Positions 22,043-31,007 of a stretch of DNA of 64,000 nt are shown in pieces. The stretch is from Aristolochia californica. Its lineage: Eukaryota; Streptophyta; Magnoliopsida; Piperales; Aristolochiaceae. The position numbers and the translations under genes were made by a program. Each line of letters begins with the position of its first letter. Within the stretch, counting starts at the first letter, position 1. The notes below the pieces were generated by a model. That model saw nothing but the letters and a program-made list of their open reading frames with translations. It was not told where the DNA came from and searched no databases. The stretch spans positions 14,989,227 through 15,053,226 of the forward strand of contig JARWKL010000012.1 in NCBI GenBank assembly GCA_029961685.1, given 5' to 3'.

Positions 22043-22862
22043 GATTTAATTCTTATATTTCTTTGAGTAGGATTTATTTCTTATATTGATTTAAGTAGGA
22101 GTTGTTTCTAATTACTTTATATGTAAGGGCATTATGGGGAATTATTGTAACCCTAACCCTAAAACTCCTTGACGTGACCTATTTAAGGTAAAGGTTTGAA
22201 TGAAATAGGGAAGCTTTGAGAATTTAGAATAACCTAGTTTAAACAGGTTGAGATCACCTCTTGATCTCGAGTTTAGGGTTTACTCCAAAAATCCAACCTA
22301 TCCTTCACCCCCCATTGCCATCCATCTTCACCCAAATTCATCCCTCATCATCCATACTAAGAAGAGGAGCTTCCTGCCTCTTTTCCAAGCCCAAAGAGAG
22401 GGTTCTCCCTCTTCATCAACGTCAGTAACCATCAAGGGGTCTAACCCTCTTGATGAGCAGCAAGTGGAGAATTTTTTGGTCATTCACGTGAAGGAGCTTA
22501 ATTGTTGTTCCTAGCTTGAAGCCAGCAAGGAAAGAGAGGATAATCATTCATGCACATGGGCCAAGGCTTGCTACAAGCCAGGTGTGCATAGCTTGACGTG
22601 TTACAACCAAATCAGGGTTGAAACCTTGATTTCCGTGAGAAGAAAAATGTATTCTCCTTACTTTATTTTGGTCAACATTGATCTATTAATTTCATATAAC
22701 TATCAATCAATATATTGCATTCATCAAGAGTCTTGTCCACATGAGGGAAAACCAGCAAGGAAGAGTTTTTTTACCCTCATACCGAGTCCAGCAACTCAGT
22801 ACCAGTGCTGGATTCACAAATCCCACGCCGTGTTACTCGATCCATGACCCGGGACCGTAACA
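21979..22862 (+). repeat. G1 3' LTR, 884 bp
   Basis: Aligns over its full length with 17555-18437, with scattered substitutions and one net base of length difference. Confidence 0.9.
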
Positions 22863-22919
22863 GTCATACTTACGAAGATCACTTTATTTACCTCATTTCC
22901 ACCTATTGACGTGGGTGAA
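22863..22919. other. short spacer between G1 and C2
   Basis: 57 bp holding the right target copy of G1 (GTCAT) and the left target copy of C2 (GTGAA, 22915-22919). It is older sequence into which both elements inserted. Nothing else seen. Confidence 0.7.
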
Positions 22920-23310
22920 TGTAGAAGTTAAGACCCCATGAGAATAACTCTAGGTTAACATGAAAGAAGAAGGAGAGAAGATAGAGAAGAGGGAGAAAGG
23001 AGAAGGATGTTAGAGAGGAGAGTTTGGATTAAGGGAAGGAGAGAATGTGTCATGGGAGAAGAGAGGGTAGCTGGACATTTTCTCGAAGAGAGGAAAAGGT
23101 TCGAATGCCTTACCTCTTAGCCAATGCTCTTATTTATAGTGTTACAAAGCCCTTAGGGTTACATCTCAATAGATTAAAAGACATACTAAGACAATGTATT
23201 TACATTTTCAAGCCATCCTTATGGAATATACCATAAATAACCACTTTGCCACTCCTTTGATGTGTGGGCTTCTAGCCTTTAGCTTGTGGGCTTGATCCCA
23301 TCTTCCAACA
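22920..23310 (-). repeat. C2 3' LTR
   Basis: Plus-strand TGTAGAAGTTAAGACC...CCCATCTTCCAACA; matches 32705-33094. The reverse polypurine tract TGAGGGAGAG (plus 23311-23320) abuts it. Confidence 0.85.
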
Positions 23311-23317
23311 CTCTCCC

Positions 23318-24123
23318 TCATGCTAGTGGAGAAAATACATGGTAAATACTTAGCTTGACACCTATATAAGATAGAATTTTGGATGTTACCGGTTTGGTAA
23401 GGATATCAGCTAATTGCTCTTGAAATGAAACATACTTAAGAGAAATTGTTCCTGCTTGAAACTTTTCCCTTATAAAATGACAATCCACTTCAATATGTTT
23501 GGTTCTTTGATGAAAGACTGGATTTGAAGTGATGTGAATAGCTGCTTTATTATCACAATGTAGGCCCATAGAGCCTCCTTTATAAAATCCCAATTTGGTA
23601 AGAAGAGTCTTTATCCATAAAAGTTCACTTATAGTGTGGGCCATAGCGTAGTATTCTGGTTCAGCACTAGATCTTACAACCACATTTTGCTTTTTGTTTT
23701 TCCATGTGACCAAGTTCCCCCCAACAAGGGTACAATACCCAGACGTAGATTTTCTATCATCGGGTAATCCAACCCAATTTGCATCTAAGAAGCCTTCTAT
23801 ATTGAAGTGACCATGTTGTTTATATAGCAATCCTCTTCCTGAAGCACCTTTTAAGTATAGTAGTATTCTCTCCAACGCTTGCCAGTGAGTAATTTGTGGT
23901 TTGTGCATGAATTGGCTTACCACACTCAGAACATATGATATATCTGGCCTGGTTACCATGAGATAGATAAATTTTCCCACAAGTCTTTGATATTTGCCAA
24001 TGTCAACATCTTCTCCAGTTGTGGCACACAATTTTTCATTCGCATCCATAGGTGTATCAATTGGTCTACAACCCCTTCATTCTTGTTTCTTCAAGAAGAT
24101 CCAAGACGTATTTTCTTTGAGAC
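23318..24123 (-). pseudogene. C2 RNase H and RT end
   Basis: A 243-codon open stretch (24049-23318) contains the copia RNase [74 protein letters not shown] and QLADILTKP. SSAEPEYY replaces the usual SSAEAEYR. Upstream sequence (24123-24050) encodes LDLLEETR-type residues that continue across the solo LTR insertion. Confidence 0.85.
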
Positions 24124-24128
24124 AATAC

Positions 24129-24569
24129 TATTGGAAGATAAGATCAAGCCCAAACGACCAAGGAAGGCCCACATATGTAAGATTATTATAAGATGGGCCA
24201 CATGACCAAGGAAGGCCCACAAGATGGGCCCAAGCCCATAAAAAGTAGGACCCACAATGATTACCAAGAGCTAGTATCCTTATCACATCAGTTGGAAGAT
24301 CAAGAAGGACTCACAAAAGTATCTTTATATTAGGGTCACGACCAAGAAGAGTTTTAGTTTAAGTTATATTTGTCTTTTATCAATATTGAGTTACCTAATT
24401 ATGTTAGGACTTACCTTAAGTGTTAGAGTTTGGGTGTAATTGGGACAAGGGTAGTTTTATTGTAATTGGACTCTACTACCTTCCTCTATTATAAATAGAG
24501 GTTCATGTACTCTGATTACAACAAGTTATTGAAGTCAATGTAGTATTTTCACTTTTCCATAAATCAACA
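24129..24569 (+). mobile_element. solo LTR inside C2 RT, TSD AATAC
   Basis: 441 bp, TATTGGAAGATAAGATC...AAATCAACA, perfect target copies AATAC at 24124-24128 and 24570-24574. Removing it and one copy restores the copia reading NNGIVLSQRKYVLDLLEE across the site. It is a sister of 8958-9397, including the TA start. It has a palindromic TATA at 24483-24501. Confidence 0.93.
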
Positions 24570-24574
24570 AATAC

Positions 24575-26112
24575 TATTCCATTATTTGACTGAAGAACTT
24601 CTATACCCAAAAAATATTTGAGCTTACCCAAATCTTTAGTCTTGAACTCTTTACATATCATATTCTTCACTTCTTGTATACTATGAGCATCATTTCCAGT
24701 CAAGATAATGTCATCAACATACACGACCCGGCATACAGACTCCCCCTCAATCACATATCCTGGTGGTTGGACCATATAAGTTTCTTCGTGTACATCACTA
24801 TTTAAAAATGCATTTTTTATATCGAGCTGATATACTAGCCTAGATGAGTTAGGAGCAATAGAGAGGATGAAACGTATCAAGTTCAGTTTTGTAACTGGAG
24901 AGAAAGTCTCTTCATAATCTATCCCATAGCACTGAGTATAACCTTTTGCTGGCGAGCAACCGACCCATCTGGGTTGTGTTTCACCGAAAAAACCCATCTG
25001 TAACCAACCGGCCTTTTTTCCTTTTGGGAGCGATGCCAATGTCCATGTTTGATTTTCATATAATGCATGCATTTCTTCATCCATAGCCATCTTCCATCCT
25101 GGATGCTTCAGGGTCTCCTGATAGGATTGAGGTATGGAAACAAATGAAAGAGAAGCAAGAAACTGAACACACTCAGAAGATAAGCAATAAGAAGACATAA
25201 AATTGGCAATTGGATGAGACATAGTACAAGAACGGGTTTCCTTTTGTAATGCAATAGGCCGATTATCAAATTCAGGGCCAAACATAGGAGGAAGAGAAAG
25301 ACTTACCTCAGGTGGATTGGACAACTCCACAGGTGAGGGGACAACCGGTGCTTCAGGCGGTTGAGTAATATCTTCATTAAATGGCACAAGCGGGTATGGA
25401 GTGGTAGGAGGAAATGTAAACCTTGGAGGAGCCTTATGTGAGGAGTAGAAGAAAATATCTTCAAAGAAAGTCACATCCCGAGATACCATCAACCTCTGAA
25501 GTGTAGGATTATAAAAAATATATCCTTTATGAGTTTGAGAATATCCCAAAAAAGTACACCTCAGAGACTGAGGATAAAGTTTACTTTTATGTGGTGAAGT
25601 ATCATGAACAAAACATGTGCAACCAAATACTTTAAGAGGAAGAGAAAATGGATCTTCACCATGAAACAAAACAAAATACGGAGTTTGATTTCTATGTACT
25701 AATGAAGGTAACCTATTGATGAGAAAGCATGTTGTAAGAATAGCATGAGGCCAATACAAGTAAGGTACCTTCATGGAGTAGAAGAGGCCCCAAGCAACTT
25801 CAAGGAGGTGACGATTCTTTCTTTCAGCAACACCATTTTTTTGAAGGGTATAAGCACATGATGTTTGATGAAGAAGCCCATTACCCTAACAAAATGATTT
25901 AAAATCATTAGACAAATATTCCTTAGCATTATCGGATCCAAGGATTTGACTTTTTTTTCCAAATTGCGTTAGAACCATTGCATGAAAGTTTTTAAAAATA
26001 GAAAGAATTTCTTATCATTCTTTAAAAAAAACAACCATGTCACTTGGGTAAAATCATCCACAAAAGTAACAAAATATTGAACCTGAGAAATGTTAGAGAC
26101 CTTTAAATGGCC
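24575..26112 (-). pseudogene. C2 integrase C-terminal half and RT
   Basis: Open stretch 25774-24503: MKVPYLYWPHAILTTCFLINRL, GCTCFVHDTSP, LGYSQTHKGY (integrase end), then the RT start WKMAMDEEMHALYENQTW, ETFSPVTKLNLIRFILSIA, LDIKNAFLNSDVHEETYM and PPGYVIEGESVC. Immediately after that the reading jumps to VVYVDDIILTGND (about 24727), so a deletion removed the LKKSLYGLKQSPRAWF segment. A frame disturbance occurs near 25000 (GWLQMGFFGETQ in place of WVFSVK-type sequence). An internal block around 25800-26100 carries the integrase core with several stops. Confidence 0.82.
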
Positions 26113-27209
26113 TCATACATTAGAATGTATTAATACAAACGGAGTAGTACTAGTAGTTGTAAGATGAGGAGAATATGTACTCCTAACATGCTTACTTAAT
26201 TGACATGCCTCACAATTAAAATTAGACAAAGATTTACGAGATGGAACTAAAGAACGAAGTGACGAGGTAGATGGATGATCAAGCCGGTTGTGCCACAGTT
26301 GAGCCTTCGATGTAGTAGATGAAATAGCAGTTACTGGTGGAAGAATAAAATAGTATAAACACCATTTTTCATGGCCGCCACCAATCACCTATTTCGTAGT
26401 TTGATCCTGAAATATACATGAAGATGGTGAGAAGGTGACAGAACAATGCAATTGTTTGATTAATTGACTAATGAAGAGCAAATTTAATGGAAATTGAGGA
26501 AAAAATAACACATCTTGGAGAGGAATAAACGCGGTAAGAGAGGAGGAACCCTTGCCAAGCACCCTTGGTTTGGGAACCATTAGCAATAGTGACCAATTTA
26601 TGAATGAAGCATGTGTTTCTTACCTGACAAGGGTTCGGAAGCCTCAGAGTCAATGATCCAAGAGGAAGGGGTTGCAGTGGAAAAAAACATACCTAAGGCA
26701 ATGGTAGTGGAAGCAGTAGGGCCTGGTGGAATAGAGAAGTGATCCAATAAGGATTTCCGCTTCTGAATTATAGTATAGTCTTCCGTAGAAATAGTCACAT
26801 TCCCGGAATGAGAATCAGTCCTATCCTCCTTTTTCTCAACATTAATTGATGTTGGATTGGCAGTCACCCAATCAGGCTTACCATGGAGTTTCCAGCATGA
26901 ATCCACAAGGTGGTTCTAACCACCACAATAAGTGCACAATCGAGGCTCAGTGCAGGAATGGGTCGGACTCGTTCGACCACCTCTATTGTGGCCTCCTCTT
27001 TTATTTCTGCCGCATCCTAGAAATGGGGATGATGTACCCCGATTACCAGAGAACATAGTTGATGGAGCATCAATCAGAGAAGGAGGAGATGGAGCAAGAA
27101 TCCGTAACAACATAACACTAATGTCATCAAAAGAGGGAAGGGCAGAGGAACTAAGAAGTTGAGTCTTAGCCACCTCTAGATACGACTTAATATTGGTAAG
27201 GAAAATAGC
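26113..27209 (-). pseudogene. C2 gag C-terminal part, protease and integrase zinc domain
   Basis: Gag continues from the T insertion with SSSALPSFDDISVMLLRI and an RGG-rich region, then LCTYCGG...DSCWKLHGKPDW (Cys/His knuckle with a stop inside). The protease site SWIIDSEASEPL (DSG changed to DSE) lies near 26620. The integrase zinc region LWHNRLDHPSTSSLRSLV...CEACQLSKHVRSTYSPH is at 26300-26160. Several stops and frame changes. Confidence 0.8.
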
Positions 27210-27214
27210 CGGTG

Positions 27215-27593
27215 TGTTATGAACACAATAACATTATTATTTTATGGTTTTTATTTAATTTACTTTATTTATTTCAGTTTTAGGTCACAGGGTTATTTTA
27301 GGAATATTTTATTTATAGGGGTATTTTTGTAATATTTTATCTTAAACCCTAACAGGGTGAACCCTATTTAAGGGGTAAGAGTAATGAGAAAAGCAAACAT
27401 TGAGAATTAAGTTAAATCTAGTGTAAACAGGCTTAGAGTTCTCCTCAACGAGTTTTAGGGTTTTCAAGCTTCCTTTTGGCTTGATCTTTGTTCTCCATGT
27501 CTCCCTACAATTCCACCATGACTTTCTAAAATTCCCCATGGCCGCACCGGAACATCAACAACAAATCTTTGTGTCAGATTCGGGACCGTAACA
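27215..27593 (+). repeat. element T 5' LTR, 379 bp
   Basis: TGTTATGAACAC...GGGACCGTAACA. Unlike any other LTR in the window except in its first and last bases. Confidence 0.92.
27344..27373 (+). promoter_or_regulatory. telo-box and TATA-like motif in element T LTR
   Basis: AAACCCTAA (27344-27352), the plant telo-box, lies 10 bp upstream of CCCTATTTAAGG (27362-27373), a TATA-like motif. The same pair recurs in the 3' LTR. A promoter role is inferred from position only. Confidence 0.45.
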
Positions 27594-27595
27594 AC

Positions 27596-27607
27596 TGGTA
27601 TCAGAGC
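27596..27607 (+). promoter_or_regulatory. element T primer-binding site
   Basis: TGGTATCAGAGC, two bases after the LTR, exact initiator-Met tRNA type. Its intactness explains how the element could be copied by enzymes supplied in trans. Confidence 0.88.
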
Positions 27608-28571
27608 TGGAACACAATAGGTTATTCCCCAGAAGAATGGATGGCGATGCACAGAGAAATATCCCTAGAAGAATGGATGGCGATGCACAAAGAAATTAGA
27701 GAAATGCAGTGGATTGGCATTGAAGAGAAAAAATATGGGAATGGCGTGCAACCTACGTGAAAAATTTTCTTGCGGGGAAGCAACTAGCTCCCGCAGAAAA
27801 GGTTACACGACCTCAAATATCCAACCATGAAATATACGCACAAGAGGTAGCAGAAGCTATCTCGGACGGCCAGAACGGCCAATGGCAAAAAAATTCAAAG
27901 ATTTTGTCTTCTTTACCTGCCGTCGTCCCTGCAGAAGAGGTAGACGCTATTTGAGACGAGCAGAAAGGCCATGCCTCGGAAACTTTCAAAATTTCCCTAC
28001 AGGGAGATCCAAAGCCGCACAACGGGGACCAAGATTTGGGGCATTCGACAGGGTTTTCTGCCCAAATGTAGTCGGTGGGGGAAGATACTGGTGCGACCCA
28101 AAATCTGACTACGGGGGCCTCAAAAATCTCCAAGAAGGACCCTGGAAATCCAAAATCGGAGGGGTATGCGGCCACAATCTCGTCGGTCAAAGCTGATTTG
28201 GATTCGCCCTCCCAAAATCCATTATCACGGCGTTCAGAAGGTCGGTTCTTCACCGTCAACAGGGAAAACTCCCAAACGGCGAAGCCCCAAAGGGCTGTCC
28301 TTTGCCATCGAACACGGAGGAGGCTCCGTCGACGCCATCGGAAACAACTCTGGTGGGATTGGACTTCCGGCGACCACCTCCCACCCGCAATCTACCTCTC
28401 GACAGAACAGAGGGAACCCAATTTCCAAATTGGGTGGGGTAAGTTTCGACAACCTCATTTTTGCATTCAATTTTGCGGTAAGATGAAAAAATTCATGCAG
28501 GTGTGTGATGAAGTCTCTGCAATGCAAGAGAATTTTTTTTTGGGGATTCCGGGAAGGAAAATACAAATTGA
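27608..28571 (+). other. element T leader region with unassigned reading frames
   Basis: A 36-bp unit is tandemly duplicated at 27631-27666 and 27667-27698 (EEWMAMHREIS / EEWMAMHKEIR). It may be a remnant of a gag N-terminus. From 27757 one frame is mostly open to about 28260 with stops near 27952 and 28066; it shows loosely repeated EVAEAISDGQNGQ / EEVDAI*DEQKGHA residues. A possible intron runs 28439-28600 (GTAAGT donor, TTTTTCTGTTGCAG acceptor, 162 bp, a multiple of three). I recognise no protein family here. Confidence 0.45.
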
Positions 28572-29837
28572 ATGGAGGCTGTTTTATTTTTCTGTTGCAG
28601 TGAACCTCAGTGTGTCTCAGAAAAAAATTTGGGGGGACTTTGTTTTTCTGTTGAAGAGCACAGTCATTGTGTGTGGGTTCGTTGCTCATTGGATGCCAAA
28701 CACCTTCCACAAGGAGATTCAACAGTAAAAGGGCCTCTTGTTAGGCTATTTAAGCCATTTGATGAAATGTTTGTTGATTATCCGGATTTTCACGTAGATG
28801 CTTTGGAAAAATTTGTTGAGGAAGCTACTGTTCCTATTGTGAATTTGTTTAACAAAGACCCCACCAATCACCCTTTCGTCATAAAATTCTTCAATAATCC
28901 TCTTGCAAAGGCTATGATGTTCATACATTTCGATGCTGAGAATTTTGAAGCATTCAAATTGGAGTATCATACAGTTGCTTCTAACAACAGTGGAAATGGC
29001 ATAGGCTGTCTTTTAGGTGATGTTGCAGCAGCCCAAGGTGCCTTCCAGTATTTTGGCCGTAAGGAAGACCAGGTGCCTCTCATTATCATACAACAAGAAG
29101 AGGGCCAGATATTCTTCAAAGCCAAGTTGAAACCTGACCACATTGCTTCTGGGTTGGAAGCATACACGGAAGGTAAACTTGAACCATTCCAAAAGTCAAA
29201 GCCTATTCCAGAATTTAATAGTGAACTAGTCAAATTTTTTGTTGCTGATAGCCTCCTAGAGAGGGTTCTCAACTCTTGGAAAAATGTTTTGTTGGAGAGA
29301 AGGGAACCTGTATCTAATGTTAAGGATGCATTTGTGCTGTATGGTTCTACTATTAGCGCTGAAACTACTACTGGGTCTGCTGCTATTCTCGTGTTCGATT
29401 TCTTGTGGTATGAACCTTCTAGTGAGAGAATCGAAAATATGGCAGCAGCTCAAAGGGCAAGAGATTTTCATCTCGGCTGGGTTCTGGAACCAAACAGATT
29501 TGGTCACTACCCCAGATCAATGGAACTAATTGTCGAAGAGTGGGCCCAACAAATTTGTTGGGCGAAATCAGATTGGAAAAATGATGACGGCATGTCAGGT
29601 GATTGGGTGCACACTTCTGGAACATGGAGTGGTGATCCCAATGATAAAGGCATCAAAACTTCTCCAGACTACAGATTTTTTGCTATCTCTTCACAGTTTC
29701 TTGAGATCTCTAACAAAGACAAGACCTTGGTCTTTCAGTTTTCTGTTACACATGAGCAAAAGCTTGATTGTGGTGGTGGGTACATGAAGTTGCTAAGCAG
29801 ATTGAATGGTAAAGTTGGTGCGAGTGCCCTAACCTGA
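28572..29837 (+). CDS. chimeric ORF: PDI - GH1 beta-glucosidase - calreticulin fragments, 421 aa
   Basis: A single uninterrupted frame joins three unrelated host proteins. Residues 39-242 match the b/b' domains of plant PDI (SLDAKHLPQGDS, GPLVRLFKPFDEMFVDYPDF, VKFFNNP..KAM, GAFQYFGRKEDQVPLIIIQ, PDHIASGLEAY, KNVLLE) and stop just before the a' active site, so no CGHC remains. Residues 270-323 match GH1 (DFLWYEP, AAAQRARDFHLGWVLEP, YPRSM) without its catalytic Glu motifs. Residues 330-410 match the calreticulin lectin domain (SDWKNDDG, TSGTWSGDPNDKGI, NKDKTLVFQFSV, HEQKLDCGGGYMKLLS). No signal peptide or KDEL-type end is seen. Start taken as the first ATG; the true start may lie upstream of a putative intron. 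Open for 421 codons, but a function is not implied. Confidence 0.88.
   Translation: MEAVLFFCCSEPQCVSEKNLGGLCFSVEEHSHCVWVRCSLDAKHLPQGDSTVKGPLVRLFKPFDEMFVDYPDFHVDALEKFVEEATVPIVNLFNKDPTNHPFVIKFFNNPLAKAMMFIHFDAENFEAFKLEYHTVASNNSGNGIGCLLGDVAAAQGAFQYFGRKEDQVPLIIIQQEEGQIFFKAKLKPDHIASGLEAYTEGKLEPFQKSKPIPEFNSELVKFFVADSLLERVLNSWKNVLLERREPVSNVKDAFVLYGSTISAETTTGSAAILVFDFLWYEPSSERIENMAAAQRARDFHLGWVLEPNRFGHYPRSMELIVEEWAQQICWAKSDWKNDDGMSGDWVHTSGTWSGDPNDKGIKTSPDYRFFAISSQFLEISNKDKTLVFQFSVTHEQKLDCGGGYMKLLSRLNGKVGASALT
28686..29297 (+). pseudogene. captured protein disulfide isomerase fragment (b and b' domains)
   Basis: About 204 codons of PDIL1-type sequence without introns. PDI catalyses disulfide formation in the ER through CGHC centres in domains a and a'. 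Neither is present, so this piece is catalytically empty. Confidence 0.9.
29379..29540 (+). pseudogene. captured GH1 beta-glucosidase fragment
   Basis: About 54 codons matching the region of plant GH1 enzymes that reads D(F)xWYEP...AAQRARDFHxGW..P...GxYPxSM. The acid/base and nucleophile motifs are not included. Family call from motifs only; which GH1 member cannot be told. Confidence 0.8.
29559..29801 (+). pseudogene. captured calreticulin fragment (N-terminal lectin domain)
   Basis: About 81 codons with the calreticulin signature region KLDCGGGYMKLLS. Calreticulin is an ER Ca2+-binding lectin chaperone; the P-domain and acidic C-terminus are absent. Sequence after codon 410 is not calreticulin. 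Confidence 0.9.
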
Positions 29838-30265
29838 AGCATGGATCTCTCTGATAGAGCTTCCAAGAATGCTTTGTCATTTTCAATGTGAGGGCCTTCA
29901 CCAATCAGGAGACCAGTTGCCTCCTATACTACAATCAGAAACTTACAGAAGTCTTGCTGGGAGGTATCAAGGCAGCTTTGGAAGGATGTAGAAGAATTGA
30001 ATACGAAAGTTATTCCATTGGTGATCCGTTCTCAAGAACATGCAAGCCACACAAGTTCCTTCCATTAGGTTCATCAGAACTGAAATCTTCAATAATTCGG
30101 GCAACTCACACCCAATCTTCTCAACTTCCTGTAATTTGTCATCCTCCTTCGCCAACTACGGTCTCATTAACAGCTCCTACCATCTCTAGAGGCAACCTGA
30201 GCCCATGTACGACAAGGCCGTCCTTACCATTTACTTTAGCAAACTCCACAGTTGGTCAATCCATC
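29838..30265 (+). other. element T stretch between calreticulin and QWRF pieces
   Basis: Partly open in the same frame as the QWRF piece (from 29888), with Ser/Thr/Pro-rich residues near 30150-30265 like the low-complexity region that precedes the QWRF domain. The part before 30100 (NQETSCLLYYNQKLTEVLL) matches nothing I recognise and could be a fifth captured fragment. Confidence 0.4.
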
Positions 30266-30958
30266 AGTTCAGCATCTGTTTTAAACTTTTCAGCTGTTGT
30301 TCTGAAAGGAAAAAGGGGGTCCAACCACATTGAAGATGCTCATCTGATGAGGTTATTGTACAACAGATACTTGCAATGGTGATTTGTTAATGAAGGTGCA
30401 GACAGAACATTGACTATCCAGAGACTAATGGCAGAGGATCTTCTCTATAACGTGTGGAATGCTATTTCAGAACTACGAGATTCTGTCACCATGAAGAGGA
30501 TCACCCTCCAGCAACTCAGGTGGGATATGAAGCTAGATTCACTACTTCTAGAACAAATAACCTACCTTGATGATTGGGCTGTAATGGATAGAGAGCATTC
30601 ATTGTCTTTGGCTAGGGCTACTGACCCATGGGAAGCATGCACTCTCCACCTTCCTGTCACTGATGGGGTGAGGGCAGGTGTACAGATAGTGAAGGATTCA
30701 ATTAGTTCAGCTGTTGATGTTATGCAAGCCATGGGTTCCTCAATGTATCATTTACTGTCAAGGGTAGAGGAGATGAATTCTCTGGTGTCAGAACTTGCTA
30801 CCGTAGCAGCACTGGAGAGAGTCATGCTTGACGAATGTGGAGACCTATTAGCTTCAATAGTAGCAATGCAACCACCGAATGCTTGTTTACCGGCCAGAGA
30901 AATCAAGTATGTACACGAGAATTATTGCGCATGGATGGAGACATCGACACAGGCAAGC
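30266..30958 (+). pseudogene. captured QWRF-motif (DUF566, augmin-associated) protein fragment
   Basis: One frame, broken by a TGA at 30380-30382. Motifs: IEDAHLMRLLYNRYLQW, stop, FVNEGADRTL, YNVWNAISELRDSV, LQQLR, DDWAVMDREHS, LPVTDGVRA, AVDVMQAMGSS, MNSLVSELA, DECGDLL. These are characteristic of plant QWRF proteins such as SCO3 and ENDOSPERM DEFECTIVE1, which bind microtubules. The stop falls exactly on the Arg of the eponymous QWRF motif. No introns within the piece. Recognisable similarity ends near 30871, and the frame runs on into the gypsy tail. Confidence 0.88.
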
Positions 30959-31007
30959 AGACCTACCTTCGAGCTTGAGGACAAGCTCGTTCTTCTAGGG
31001 GGTGTAA
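30959..31007 (+). pseudogene. gypsy chromodomain tail stub and polypurine tract of element T
   Basis: Encodes RPTFELEDKLVLLGG, the end of gypsy polyproteins (compare FELEDKLFLHG in G1 and G3), in frame with the QWRF piece. The purine run TAGGGGGTG precedes the 3' LTR. This stub identifies T as a gypsy derivative. Confidence 0.8.

Larger units (their letters stand above)
17555..22862 (+). mobile_element. Ty3/gypsy retrotransposon G1 (internally deleted)
   Basis: LTRs 17555-18437 and 21979-22862, primer site 18441-18452, flanked by GCCAT (17550-17554) and GTCAT (22863-22867), a target duplication with one change. The internal region is 3.5 kb because a deletion joins the protease to the middle of RT near 19765. 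Same family as G2 and G3. Confidence 0.9.

Noticed and set aside
28572..29837. A genuine ER chaperone gene
   Set aside because: The frame lacks a signal peptide, PDI active sites, the GH1 catalytic residues, the calreticulin P- and C-domains and an ER retention end, and it lies inside an LTR element; it is captured cargo.
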